Positions 33,001 through 42,750 of a stretch of DNA of 64,000 nucleotides are shown piece after piece. The position numbers and the translations under genes are program-made. The first letter of the stretch is position 1; the number at the start of each line of letters is the position of its first letter. Origin of the DNA: Zhengitettix transpicula. Taxonomy: Eukaryota > Arthropoda > Insecta > Orthoptera > Tetrigidae. The notes under the pieces were generated by a model. That model saw nothing but the letters and a program-made list of their open reading frames with translations, made no database searches and was not told the DNA's origin. The stretch lies in the NCBI GenBank assembly GCA_037074705.1, contig CM073591.1, positions 62,188,897 through 62,252,896 on the forward strand, written 5' to 3'.

Positions 33001-36000
33001 ATGGTTGCATAAATCGAATTAGAGAGAATATATTGAAAATACAAGAAAAAGGAAACCGGATCACTATAGCCTGGCTACCGGCGCATAAGGACATAGTAGG
33101 ACACGACAGGGCAGATCTCCTAGCGAAGATGGAAGCTCATCATCAAGGAAGATCCAGCAACCTGCCAGTTTGCACCAGCAGGGACTGCAGAGTAGGGCTC
33201 TACAAGGAACTGGAGGAAAAGTGGAGTAGACCTGTGAAACCAGAGAAATGCAGAGTTATCCTCAGAAATGTCAACAGCATCACAGAAATATCGCACCCGA
33301 AAGAACTATCTCGAAGGCAACAGGTTGTTGTAGTCAGAATGAGAACATTGCACTCCAGTTTCACTCATTCATTCTTCTTTTCCAGATCTCCGCAGCCGGT
33401 ATTCAGCTCATGCTAGGAGCCCACAACAATTCTTCATGTCCTCTTTGACTGCTCAAAATATAGCGAGATAAGAAGATCAACCAATCCGCCCATTCAATGA
33501 TGGAGATTTGCAACTCATCAGCAGCAATAAACAACCTCATAGACTTTACGATGAAAACTGATTTGTTTAAAGTAATTTAAATGTTATACAAATGTAGAAC
33601 TTAACAGATGTAAGTCGCTAAATTGTAATTAATAAAATAAAATAAAATAAATCATATCAGGTTCAGATGCTAGAGAAAGCTGCAGACCGTTGTTCAAAAG
33701 ACTTCATATTCTGACTCTACCTAGCGCTTACATATTAGAAATACTAAAATTTGTTAAACGCAACATGAACCTTTTTGCAAGTAACGGGGACAATCCTGGA
33801 GGAATCGTTCAGTTCTCAGGTCTGACAAGCACAACCTCAGACTCTACGACTCTAGCGTTCATTATTCCGGTGTCGCACTATTTAACAGCCTTCCTGAACA
33901 TGTAAAGAACATCAACAACTGCAACTCATTCGTCAAGGAGTGTAAAACTTTCCTTGTTAATGGAACTTATTACTCCGTACACGAATTTTTGAATCGGTCT
34001 CACATTCGTTGAACTGCCTTGCCTACAAATTTGCCGAATATGCTTTAAATATGTAAATAGTTTGTCCAGTTTTCCCCTTTTGGTTTTGTTTTTCCTGCCT
34101 CTGCTTTCTGTTTTAGTAAATATCCATGTTGACATCCCTCCGTTCCTAGCGACACGGAGACTATGATTGTAGTGACTAGACAAATGTGATCAGATATGAA
34201 TTTTGTGTGTGTGTGTGTGTGTGTGTAACCTATTAATATTAATTCTGTTTATATGTAACTTATCTACTGTACTGTAGCGCGATAGTTTTATTATTGATAT
34301 ATATATATGTTTCATTTTAATATAATTAGATTTTATCAAGGGTTGAGAGCTTGGTAAGTTGGAAATTGAGCAGGCGCCGCCAAGACGGGGAGATTATCCC
34401 TCCAGTCTGGAATTGGACACGTATGATTTGACCCTCGGAATTTACCTGGACTGTCACACCGTGGGAAACGTCTCTCAGAAAATTCCAGAAATTTGAGTTA
34501 ACACGTGACTGCCTGAACCAATGGCATTTCTTGGTTCAGGAAAGATCGATTTTTGACATCAAGCGAGGGGTCTGAAAAAGAAAAGTAAGACAGTACAAAC
34601 CATCGCCAGCGACGGACATGCAGCCCCAACTTGCAGTTTCGAGAGGACCCGGAGAGATCAAGGGTGCCACACAATAACGGCCAGACATCAACGAAGGTAA
34701 CTGCCAATTAGCTCAATCCTTGACGCGCCTAGGGGGAATTACCGCAGACCATGTTTAACTGAGATTAAGGGATCAGCTTGTTTTGTCAGGATAACTGAAC
34801 ACTGTATTTTTTCACTTTTAATTTTTTGTCCATGTTCAGATAATTAATTAATAAATTCTGTAAAGTATCCTTTTAATTTATCATTTAAAAACCTACCACT
34901 ACAGTACATGTGTGACGAATCCTATTTCTTCTTAAGAGGGCTAATGGTGAATAAATCTATCTATCTACCTAGTGGCAATTTGGGTGCGCACGTTATGTCT
35001 CGGCTGTCTGCTTCTGCAGCCACAGTCACCAACGATAGACGACCCCTGTCCGAGATACAGAATTGGTAAGCCGCAGTCCATGTTTCAGGGTAGCGCGCCG
35101 GTTTGTTACAAATAAACCCCGATTAATCTTGGGAAACGGGGTATATGCATCCCTGGGCATGCTGGCAATTCTTCATTATTGATAATGTGTGGGCAGGTAT
35201 TTCTGATTTGTTTATAATAAATTCTTGTTTTTTTTATTAACTAAATAATTCATTTCACCCTTTCCTGCGAGAGAGAGAATATTTATTTGCAGGTGGCGCA
35301 CAGTAAAATTTGTAATAATTAAAAATTAACATTTACTCCAATATTTGAGAAAGCCCACCACAGGCTTATTGGGCAACGTTGCATTGAACATCAACGATAT
35401 CGTTTAAAACAACAGCTGTTGCTGAACGTGTATTAATGACAGGGCAGTATTAAATTACTTTACCAAAAATGGCGTGATATTGGGATATTGAAAGCCATTG
35501 AAATTAGAACTCGGAACACAGACTTGCCATACCAAACCAATAATCCTTGAGACACCACTATTACAAAATGACGAGCAAAGGAAACACATGACAGCCAGAC
35601 GGTGTCAGGCAAGAACCAATCAGATCGCAGCAAGCAAAATCGACTCGGAGGCTATAAATACGACGTTTGGTTGGTCAACCGCGAATAGTTCATGAATCAA
35701 TTTCCGCAACGTTTAAAAAGTTTTTAATATGATGAATGAGGTTGGACACCCACAGGTGATGAAAATCGTTCGGCTTCTTCAGAAATAATCGACAAAATCC
35801 ACGTTAAACGATTGCATGAACTCGTTGAAACTGTAGGAATATACCACGACTCATCACAGTTGTGAATAAATTCATGACTTGTTTACCGCTCCCCCCCCCC
35901 CCATCTTGCGACATAATTAGTATGTATGTACTGGAGTACTGGAGTCAGATCTTTCTTCCAATCCTCTAGGTCACATAATGAAGATTGTCAACCCTCGTTC

Positions 36001-36472
36001 CTACGACAAGAAATATATGTGCGCCCGTTTGCGGGTCGTATGGAATATTTGATACGTACGCTGGTGGAGGAGGAAGCTGCCGTAGACGTGCCTCGCGATG
36101 GCCTGCCGCCGGCCGCCGTCCTGTTGGTAGCGCACGCCAGCGCCCACGGCCTGCAGCAGCATCTGCTCTGCCAGCCACCACCAGTCCGCGGAGCGTCGCA
36201 GGAAGAAGATGCCGAGCTGTAGGAAGGCGGCGCACTCGCAGGCCGAGTCACCAGCGCGCGCCGTTTCCGCCATTACGAAGCCCGCGCGCAGCTTCTGCAG
36301 GAAATCCAGCTGGTCCTTCAGCCGCGGCCGCATCCAGTCCAGAGACTCGGGGCCCGCGTCTTCGCGGATCTGCTCGTCCAGAGCCATGAGGCTGCGAGCC
36401 AGGAACGAGCTCTCCGCGAAGCCATCCTCGCTCAGCTCCAGTAACATCGCCTCCGCGTACGACTTCCTGTAC
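19363..36472 (-). CDS. TTC29: Tetratricopeptide repeat protein 29-like (partial; four exons seen)
   Basis: Minus-strand exons: 36472-36060, 31804-31393, 28387-28264 and 19663-19363, each bounded by AG and GT. Phases agree across the first three. The first begins YRKSYAEAMLLELSEDGFAE, followed by SLDWMRPRLKDQLDFLQKL. The second has EEAVQQLELARELSAGRKWE and continues the helical TPR hairpins. The last has EASSHLLAAFTMFYEDGTQP and ends near YRLAAWKDMRSP, in the same order as TTC29. TTC29 takes part in axonemal dynein assembly or transport in cilia and sperm flagella. Exons are GC-rich against AT-rich introns. Exon 28264 ends in phase 0, but the next visible exon needs two preceding bases, so at least one exon of length 3n+2 is unseen between them. 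The N-terminal and final exons are also not found. TTC29 is inferred from residue pattern; another TTC of the same group is possible. Confidence 0.75.
19705..20283 (-). mobile_element. SINE-like family A, copy 3, with 12-bp target duplication
   Basis: TTGACTAATTTA at 19705-19716 and 20272-20283 flanks a full-length copy. The tail side is on the left (TTTTTAGGGCAACAGGCTAC) and the CTGCGAGAGAA end on the right. The tail is short and T-poor compared with copy 1. Confidence 0.75.
20295..20868 (+). mobile_element. SINE-like family A, copy 4, with 12-bp target duplication
   Basis: CCATTTGATACA at 20295-20306 and 20857-20868 flanks the element. It ends in a long A-rich tail (20837-20855). It is head-to-head with copy 3, whose duplication ends only 11 bases before this one begins. 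The two bodies could pair over about 500 bases. Confidence 0.8.
20869..22739. other. TTC29-like intron DNA without recognised genes
   Basis: About three imperfect units containing AGAGTCAAAAATACTC-like text lie at 21920-22040. The stretch 21575-21602 shares GGCTGCATTAGCGGGAACGA (reverse strand) with 59583-59610. Otherwise nothing is recognised. Confidence 0.3.
22740..23680 (+). repeat. Repeat B, copy 2
   Basis: Carries ATCTCAGGGTCTTCACTGGG then TTTGATAA, repeated AACGAAAT blocks, and ends with CAAACAATTTAGATTTTTAT and ATTAATGTCCTAATTAAT. These last two segments match the inverted copy at 26385-26440. A small minisatellite (TTTCCTGCGAACTG three times) lies at 23445-23515. Confidence 0.5.
23681..24829. 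other. AT-rich intron DNA
   Basis: No coding or known repeat is recognised. A C run occurs near 24331. Confidence 0.25.
24830..25780 (+). repeat. Repeat B, copy 3 (diverged)
   Basis: Shares AAATCGAAATCTGACAACTT and a GTTTAC...TTAC...GGTACCAG order with other B copies, but lacks a clear TCTCAGGGTC landmark. Membership is weaker than for copies 1, 2 and 4. Confidence 0.35.
26140..26380 (+). repeat. LINE 3' tail (same family as 4600-4830) and AT microsatellite
   Basis: From CGCTAGGCTGCTACGACC through TTATTAGGTAACCTACGAGC to CTCACGAGTCTTACC it matches the LINE tail at 4610-4800. A (TA)n tract of roughly 45 bases follows (26330-26375). Confidence 0.65.
26385..27300 (-). repeat. Repeat B, copy 4 (inverted)
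   Basis: The reverse strand has CTCAGGGCCTTTACTGGGTT and the same end segments as copy 2 (ATTAATGG/TCCTAATTAA, CAAACAATTYARATTTTAT). It is flanked by the LINE tail on the left and repeat C on the right, as copy 1 is, but in the opposite orientation. Confidence 0.55.
27365..27710 (+). repeat. Repeat C, copy 2
   Basis: Begins CCCCCCTTCCCCCTCCGGAA and follows copy 1 (5900-6240) closely to GATGTCACCGCTGCTGCTGC. Confidence 0.6.
28495..29160 (-). pseudogene. Jockey/CR1-type LINE reverse transcriptase fragment
   Basis: The minus frame 29080-28862 encodes LPIFSKILEKAVHTRI-like text (MPIFSKILEKAVHTRIATFL), STSQHGFIRGKSG and FADLSKAFG, which are the RT palm and fingers motifs. The next frame, 28854-28495, has ITCGVPQDP and LYSDDTNWV, a decayed form of the YADDT catalytic box, and ends SLNLWFSANKSLI. 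Stops and a shift separate the pieces. It lies within a TTC29-like intron and is inactive. Confidence 0.75.
29715..29945 (-). mobile_element. SINE-like family A, copy 5 (truncated)
   Basis: Matches the middle of the family from GGACTGAAAGGTAGAGAAAG to CCCCTCGCCGTGCCTTGACC. Both ends are missing. Confidence 0.65.
30020..30060. repeat. AT dinucleotide microsatellite
   Basis: An uninterrupted TA run of about 36 bases inside the TTC29-like intron. Trinucleotide AAT repeats follow near 30108-30125. Confidence 0.9.
30830..31115 (-). mobile_element. tRNA-derived SINE family E, copy 1
   Basis: On the minus strand it carries a tRNA-like head with A-box-like TGTAGTGGCCA and B-box GGTTCGAATCC, ending in CCGGCATGG. 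About 245 bases match copy 2 at 36770-37015, including A/T-rich sequence before the head. The acceptor ends do not pair, so it is a SINE and not a tRNA gene. Confidence 0.7.
31299..31362. repeat. 32-bp perfect tandem duplication
   Basis: CTGCTGAGTGTTTAAAATGG and 12 more bases occur twice head to tail, just 30 bases downstream of a TTC29-like splice donor (31392). Confidence 0.9.
32489..34200 (+). pseudogene. CR1/jockey-type LINE C-terminal fragment, interrupted by another LINE
   Basis: The left part (32489-32690) encodes RKLSSVCYSLRLLMQQ and VYFAYFHSHMCYGIANWG, ending KLQKQAN. The right part (33668-33960) continues in the same family order with ARESCRPLFKRLHIL, TLPSAYILEILKFVKRN and, in a shifted frame, FNSLPEHVKNINN. 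Removing 32688-33666 rejoins them. The 3' end runs into a GT microsatellite at 34203-34225. Confidence 0.7.
32688..33667 (+). pseudogene. I-type LINE fragment with RNase H domain, nested
   Basis: An open frame (to 33416) carries an RNase H domain with its acidic residues: VIYTDGSKNSNGLG, SAELYAIFMA, ILTDSKEAIH and WLPAHKDIVGHDRAD. RNase H C-terminal to RT is typical of I, R1 and related clades. A CPLC-like cysteine motif follows out of frame near 33435, then a (TAAAA)n tail at 33630-33652. ATGCTA lies at both junctions (32684-32689 and 33667-33672) as a likely target duplication. The copy is 5' truncated and has a frameshift after the domain. Confidence 0.75.
34230..36059. other. TTC29-like intron, old repeat DNA
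   Basis: A (CTAT)-type LINE-like tail (AATAAATCTATCTATCTACC) lies near 34950. A C run is at 35889-35902. No gene is supported. Confidence 0.3.
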
Positions 36473-36509
36473 CTGTACCGTGTCGAACACGCGCAATCAA
36501 TTATTACAT

Positions 36510-37565
36510 ACTAGGTGAGTGCCCGGCGTTGCCCGTAGTAGGAATTGAATCGACTAACCTCTTGGTAAACATTTCATTTAATCTGCATCAATAGCGCCAG
36601 TCTTAGGAACATTTACCCATTTACGTTCCTGACCTAACCCCTCGACATCTAACTCAAAATAAACCACGACGATGACTAACGTTATTCAGAAATTCTTCTA
36701 CTACATAAAATAAAAGTGTCTAACATCTTCCTCCACCCCCACACATAGGGGCTGAACTATATAGAAACACAGTCTCGTATATTGATAAAAATAATGCGAT
36801 TTTTTTTCTACCTATTCATGCTGAAAAATCATATTGTTGAGATGTACAACATTAGTATAATTCCCACTTCTATATTAACTTATGCCGACGTGCTGTGGTG
36901 TAGTGGCCAGCGTCATTGCCTCGCTTCACAGAGGTTCGGGGTTCGAATCCCGGCATGGATGTTTGTGCTCGTCCAGGTCACGAAAAATGGGGTTAAGACT
37001 GAGGGAGAATCGACATAGTAAATGTCAGAATTAAACTGATTGACATCTATAAGCCTGGATTTGACACCAGTCACGGTTGTTTCGCCTTATTTTACGTAAC
37101 GTGCATCCACCCCCTCCCTTCGTGGTACTGACTGCCCCAACGTAGGGGCTTAAATACAACTTAACTGGCATGGTGAGTGTCAGAATTAAACTCATTGACT
37201 TCTATAAGCCTGGATTTAACACCGATCTCGGATATTTCGCGTTATTTTTATGTAATGCCCCTCCACCCTCTCCATTTTTGGTGCTTTAAGGAGGTCAAAT
37301 TATACACTAAAAACATCTGGATACAAACTATTAATCACATCAACCCCGAAAAGTAATTAATCGACGTTAATATCGGCCGTTTTAGCATGTTTTTAAATTT
37401 CACCCCCATTAAGCCCTTGGGAGTTTCCTGAAGCTTCGAAAATCCGACAGAAACATTTTCAAGGGTGCGCACAACAACTCACCAAAATTTCATCGAAGTC
37501 TGATGAATGGTTTAGGAGATCATAGCGGACTCACAAACATTCATTTTTATATATAGAGAGATTTA
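36510..37565 (+). repeat. Repeat D, copy 1
   Basis: Begins CTAGGTGAGTGCCCGGCGTT and ends with ATTCATTTTTATATATAGAG. It contains near-repeated internal units with GACATCTATAAGCCTGGATT (near 37043 and 37197). SINE E copy 2 is inserted at about 36770-37015. Confidence 0.65.
36770..37015 (+). mobile_element. tRNA-derived SINE family E, copy 2
   Basis: A-box-like TGTAGTGGCCA and B-box GGTTCGAATCC are separated by about 33 bases within a tRNA-like head at 36890-36960. It is preceded by the same 120-base A/T-rich sequence as copy 1. Confidence 0.7.
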
Positions 37566-38455
37566 AACTCTGTATGGAAGCAGCAGCAATTGCACTATAT
37601 AATAAACGTACCGTCTCATGAAGCATGAGATCCTAAAATTTTCTATATAGAGTCTCAGAATTGTCTGATTAAATCCGATAATTAAAGCGTAACATATTTT
37701 CATTATTACCAATATCTCTACAATTCGTTTAAAGTATTGTCCTCTTCCAGTCCATCTTAATCAAAGCATGTCTACCATGTCAGTTTATTCTGTGTGTGAA
37801 CCTCATGGATCATCTTGATCTCAGTCTTCCTCTTCTGATGCTTTCTTTGGTCAGTATTATTTTAATTGATCAACTCTTCGATTTACTTTATTTTGTAAAT
37901 TAGCTGTCATTTTCAGATTTTTTAAACATCTCAGACAAGTTGTTTTAAATAAAATAATGACGAGAGGTTATATGCGAGCTACATAATAAACACTTGTATT
38001 AAAATTTTACAGGGTTATATAATAAAACTATTTCTTTGAAAATCGTGTATAAGGCAGTCGATAACGTGACACCCCATATTTTCTAAAGAATATTTACGTC
38101 TTTGGTATATTACTAAATAAAACATTGAAACATTAATTTTTAAGAAAAACTGTATTACCATTATCTAATGAAATGTTAATATTATTTATATACGTATAAA
38201 ATTGACCATAAATTGCATAGTATGTTGTAAATGTAGTATATCTTTGCGTTTCATGCGTTTCGGATTTCGTCTGCTTTTCATAAGAAGGTCTGTGGGACCT
38301 GTTTAGGTTAAACCTTCTTCAACTGTCATACATAGCCGTAAGGAAATTTTATATTATACAAATCTGCCATCCACCATCTGAAAAGTAATTGTAAGGTTTG
38401 TTGAAAAAGAAATATTCAATTCACAACCATGTTTAGTCCTCTTCTAGAACCTCAT
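37566..38455. other. AT-rich DNA with possible ribozyme-like fragment
   Basis: The minus strand at 38285-38245 reads CTTATGA..AGC...CCGAAACG, distantly like a hammerhead core. No gene is seen. Confidence 0.25.
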
Positions 38456-38461
38456 CAGGTA

Positions 38462-39198
38462 CCACTGTGAACAAAAAGTAAGGTGAATTTATTTATAAAA
38501 TATAAATTCTTTATTTATTCTTCCAAATCAATTTCATCCTCTTCAAAGTAATCCCCGTCCGATAAAACGCACTTTTTTCAAAGCTTTTTCCAGTCCTCGA
38601 AACAGTCGGAATAGTTTTTTTCCGGTATAGTCTTCAAGACCTTCTTCGATTCGGTTTTTATCTCCTCAATCGTGTCAAAACGGCGTCCCCGCATTGGCCT
38701 TTTTAGTTTTCGGAATAGCCAGAAGTCGCACGGAGCCAAATCAGGCGAATACGGTGGTTGCGGAACGATATGAGTATTCGCTGGATTGGTCGGTGGTTTC
38801 AGGGTCGTATGCGTAAATCCAATTCTCGTCTCCAGCAATGATGCATTTCAAGTGGTCCTGATAGTCGGACAGCAAAGTTTCACACACATCAACGCGACGC
38901 TTTTCTTCCAAAAAAAATTGAGCGATTTTGGCACCAATCGAGACTTGACGCGTTTGAGACACAAAACATTCTTCAAAATGGTTTTGGGCTCAGCCAAATG
39001 ATATTCCAACACAATCAGCGAGATCTCTAATTGTCCATCCTCGATTTTCAAGCAGCAAATCTTTGATTTTTTGGACGTGGCCATCGTCGGTAGACGTTGA
39101 TGGTCGTCCAGAGCGCGGCCCTCTTTGAACTCGTTGTATCACTTATAAACGTTTTTCTGTGCCATAGTTTGATCACCAGAGGCCTTCCGCAACATTTT
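38462..39198 (-). mobile_element. Mariner transposon, copy 2, deleted
   Basis: The left terminal repeat (CCACTGTGAACAAAAAGTAA) is intact, but the right end stops within the transposase start. About 285 bases are deleted near 38775, joining YSPDLAP-side sequence to the EYR segment and removing the second catalytic aspartate. PYSPDLAPCDFWLFRKLKRP is preserved. It is the same family as 11947-13210. Confidence 0.85.
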
Positions 39199-39527
39199 CT
39201 ATTCTATTAATTGTTAACAGATATTTGAGGCTAAAGCTAAATCTGGTGCTTAAAAGCACGTAAAATGTATTAATTCCCTATGCAGGACGAGTAACACCCG
39301 CTATTTAATAAAAAACTGGGAAAATTTGAAAAAATGGTAAAATATGTATATGTCCAAAATACTCTTTTTATATAAAATAAATAATTCTCCCGATAAACTA
39401 GGAATAATTTGAATATTAAAAAAATTCAATGACCCAAAAATGATAAAAACGACTTAAACTAATGAAATAAAAAAATCATCATGGCCTTTTTGAAGCCGAA
39501 TTTTGATTTAACGATTTAACTCAAAAG

Positions 39528-39850
39528 CGACGAAAACGCAACGACAATGGAAGAGCCTAAGAGTTAGCGTCACAATAAGGGAGTAACGACAATGGGAAAA
39601 CTGAAGGTTTAGCGTAATAATAAGGGATCATAGCAATTATTGAGTTTCAATAGTGTGGTATTTATATTAGTGTGGTATTCATATTACCCTTTATAATACC
39701 CTTTCATACTTTATTAAAAACCACAATAGTGTGGTATTTATATTAGGCACAATGAAACTCAATAATTGCACAACACAATAGTGTGGTATTTATATTACGC
39801 TTTTGTTGTCTGTATTGGCTATCTTTCTTATTCATTATTTTCAATCAGAC
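39528..39850. repeat. Penelope-like terminal repeat, left
   Basis: 39528-39665 is the inverse of 41417-41540 (CATAGCAATTATTGAGTTT against AAACTCAATAATTGCTATG). Several TAGTGTGGTATTTATATTA units lie at 39650-39800. A direct match to 39779-39865 also occurs at 41608-41690. Confidence 0.6.
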
Positions 39851-40029
39851 GTAAATTTTTTCATTTCACTGTGTCCATTAATAGCTGTGATGTTTGATTT
39901 AATGTGAAGCATCCCTGAAATGAGTCTGGAATCGTACCTGTTGTCAACGGCTAAAATCTTAGCATTTTGCCAATAAATTGTATGTTTAGAATTGATTATA
40001 TGTTTGGATACTACAGATTGCATCCCAAC

Positions 40030-40640
40030 TTACAATTCATCCATGAACTTGAATTTAACCATTCTCTTAATTTCCTTGATGCCACTGTATCCATTCACAA
40101 TACTTCTATTATCAACAATTAGTTCAGAAAACCTACATACTCTGGACGTGTTCTCAATTATCTTTCTCATCATCCTCCAAACGAAAAGAGAGTTATGGTA
40201 TACCATCTTGTAGACAGAGCTGTTTTACTTTCTAACTCCAAGTTCCATCAACACAACATAAATATTGTCCGAAACAATTTAATCTCTAATGAATACCCGT
40301 TAAATTTTATTATTAAACACATAAACAGCAGACTGAACAAAATCCAATATCCTACTGTCACTCGTCCCCAAACACTTCAAACCAAATTTTTTTCTCGTAC
40401 TCCCTTATTACAAATTTCTACATCACAAATTTGTCCCAATATTCAAATAATATCAAATATCCATCATTTACAGATCCATTAATATCCTTTCATACTTGAT
40501 TAAAAAGCACAAGGACCCACTTGACATCTACAATAAACATTGTGTCATTTACAAAATCTCTTGCTCTAATTGTAATGCCTGCCACATAGGGCGAACAAAA
40601 CGTTCCCTTAATACACGTATCAAGGAACATGTATTATGGT
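40030..40640 (+). pseudogene. Penelope-like element: RT C-terminus and GIY-YIG endonuclease remnant
   Basis: A frame with one stop encodes NHSLNFLDATVSIHNTS, then FRKPTYSGRVLNYLSHHPP and VYHLVDRAVLLSNSKFHQHN, matching the order in Penelope-type reverse transcriptases. From 40497 it encodes KHKDPLDIYNK, YKISCSNCNACHIGRTKRSL and TRIKEH, the CxxC-bearing GIY-YIG nuclease domain of these elements. The second tyrosine of the motif is histidine here. The tryptophan before FRKP is a stop, and the RT core is absent. Inverted and direct repeats on both sides fit Penelope terminal structure. Confidence 0.78.
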
Positions 40641-41316
40641 GCGTTATTGAAGATAGGCGTCTCTTTAATTGATTTATGCTGATATTTTAGTCAGTTTGTT
40701 TAATCACGTGAGCAAGTATGTTCTGCTGATTCTTTCAACATCAGCAGAAAATTCTGTTTGGTCCTAGTCCGGTTGGGGATTATAACTGTACGGGGAGTTT
40801 TTCGGTCCGTAAACCGCAGGTGCAGAGGGGGCTTCGAACTGATGCAGTCGACGTCAGATTGTCTAGGACCTGTGATTGGTCCAAAACAAATGAAAAAGAC
40901 CAATAGAGAGACAGTTGGATACAAGGGTCGCTAGAAGTGGGTGCCTGGATAGCATTCTGACTGAAGATGTCGTACTGGGCGGTTGCTTTTGTTTTCCTCG
41001 TATTATCCAAGAAAATCGATCAGCCCAGAGGGACTCCACCAGAGGCACCAAGTCCGTGACCAGCTGCGAGGGACGTCGCTGTGTTGCTGAGACTCCAGAC
41101 TGGTAAATAATATCGCCATTTACCATGGTTGCGTAGGACACTTTGTATAAAATCCGTTTTCTCGCGTCTAGTTTGCCACAACAATACGTGGGTTTCATAA
41201 CTGGTTAGTCGGGGTAAAAGTATATAATTGTACGTGTTTATACTTTTAATATATTAATTATGTATGGAATAGGTGTTCCTTCCTCCTACCGCAGGTAATC
41301 CGTTCTAAGAATTGGA
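40641..41316. other. DNA between Penelope-like repeats
   Basis: GC-richer than its surroundings, with short ORFs on both strands but no recognised family. Confidence 0.25.
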
Positions 41317-41700
41317 CAGCTGGAGGGAAAGTGCCACTGTATCTAATATCAAACTTCACATTAAATCATCACATTAAATCAAACATCGCAGCTGTTAATG
41401 TACAAACATACTATTAAACTCAATAATTGCTATGATCCCTTATTATTACGCTAAACCTTCTGTTTTCCCATTGTCGTTGCTGCCTTATTGTTACGCTAAC
41501 CCTTCGGCTCTCCTATTGTCGTCGCTTTAGAGTTTTATCAATTGACAAGTGCAGTTGTGTCGCTCGAGGCTCTTCTTAGCACCTGACGAAAGGAATAAGG
41601 ACGCTGTGTGGTATTTATATTATGACTTTTTTGTCTGTATTGGCTGTCTTTCGTATTCATTATTTTCAATAAGACGTAAATATTTTCATTCTAAAATTTT
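41317..41700. repeat. Penelope-like terminal repeat, right (inverted then direct)
   Basis: 41353-41395 is the inverse of 39870-39910 (ACATTAAATCAAACATC). 41417-41540 is the inverse of 39528-39665, while 41608-41690 is a direct copy of 39779-39865. Confidence 0.6.
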
Positions 41701-42600
41701 TATTGGTTTCTTCTAAACGTAACAAATTTTACAGTGTATCGACTCCTCATGCTAGTTCAGTTCGAAATCTCAAACATTTATTAAATTAAAATTATTCTGG
41801 CATTGTTGGCTGATTTATTTATTTATACTTAATGTCAGATAAATATTAATTTTTTCGTGCATTGAGTATCTTTGTACAGAGATATTAAAAGGATAGGCAA
41901 AGATTATTGGTTTTATTTTACGATCGACATAATATATTTGTACAATTATATCTGTAATTTCTAATATCTTTATTGTTAATATAATGAAGGAACATATTCT
42001 GACTGAAACAAGTTATTTAATTATATTATTATTTTTATTTGACTTTTTTGGACCTACCAATAATTTAAACTATACCGACGAAAATCAGTATTAATATCAA
42101 TTTTACCTTTCTTAGAGCCCAGACATATTGTATTACATGTCAGCTGTTAAGTTTACCGCTACTCCGAGAAGATACAAAAGCTTGTTATTTACACGATATT
42201 TTTTAAAAATGTTTTAGTTATGTCATTTTTAATTATCTATTGATAATAGAAATTTCTGTAATTAAGCCTGAGGTTTTCGAGAACAGAAACAATCGTCTTT
42301 AGCCAACACTGCGACTATGTTTAGTTCCCACCCGATGCTACAGACATAACATTTTTTTGTTGGAACAATAAATAAGCCTTACTTTTCGTTTATATATTTC
42401 TGTTATTAGGGAGCAGAAACGAAGTTTATATCTCAAAATGAAATAAGCTTCCACAACGAAAATTGTGCTGTATAATTATTTCCTTCTCGAAATCCGGAAT
42501 GATTTAATTTATAATAATATATTTAACGTCTTATTTTAAATTGTAAGAACATTCACCTCGTTTACCGAATAAGATATATTGATAATTATTTGTTACGTAT
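41701..42600. other. AT-rich DNA, nothing recognised
   Basis: No coding or repeat signal was found. Confidence 0.25.
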
Positions 42601-42610
42601 AGTTGTATAA

Positions 42611-42750
42611 AGTTTCAACCTGTCTGTAGGTCTTTATCAAACACTGGTTGAAGACGAATTGAAGAGCAGATCTGCTCGTTAGCTTCATTGTATATTCAAC
42701 CAGTCATCAAGGACATACAGACAGGTCGAAACGTAATACAACTTTAAAAA
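42611..42750. repeat. Inverted repeat, about 30-bp arms
   Basis: GTTGTATAAAGTTTCAACCT and GTCTGTAGGTC pair imperfectly with GACATACAGACAGGTCGAAA and CGTAATACAAC, leaving about 75 bases in the loop. The ends GAAAC and AGGTCGAAAC resemble hammerhead-bearing Penelope termini, but the CUGANGA core is not convincing. Confidence 0.4.

Noticed and set aside
35926..36514. Several open frames on both strands around 36.2 kb
   Set aside because: Only the minus frame with YRKSYAEAMLLELSEDG has splice borders and family similarity; the others are shadows.
36890..36960. Possible tRNA gene
   Set aside because: A and B boxes are present, but the acceptor ends do not pair and the same unit recurs at 30.9 kb inside a longer repeat, so it is a SINE head.
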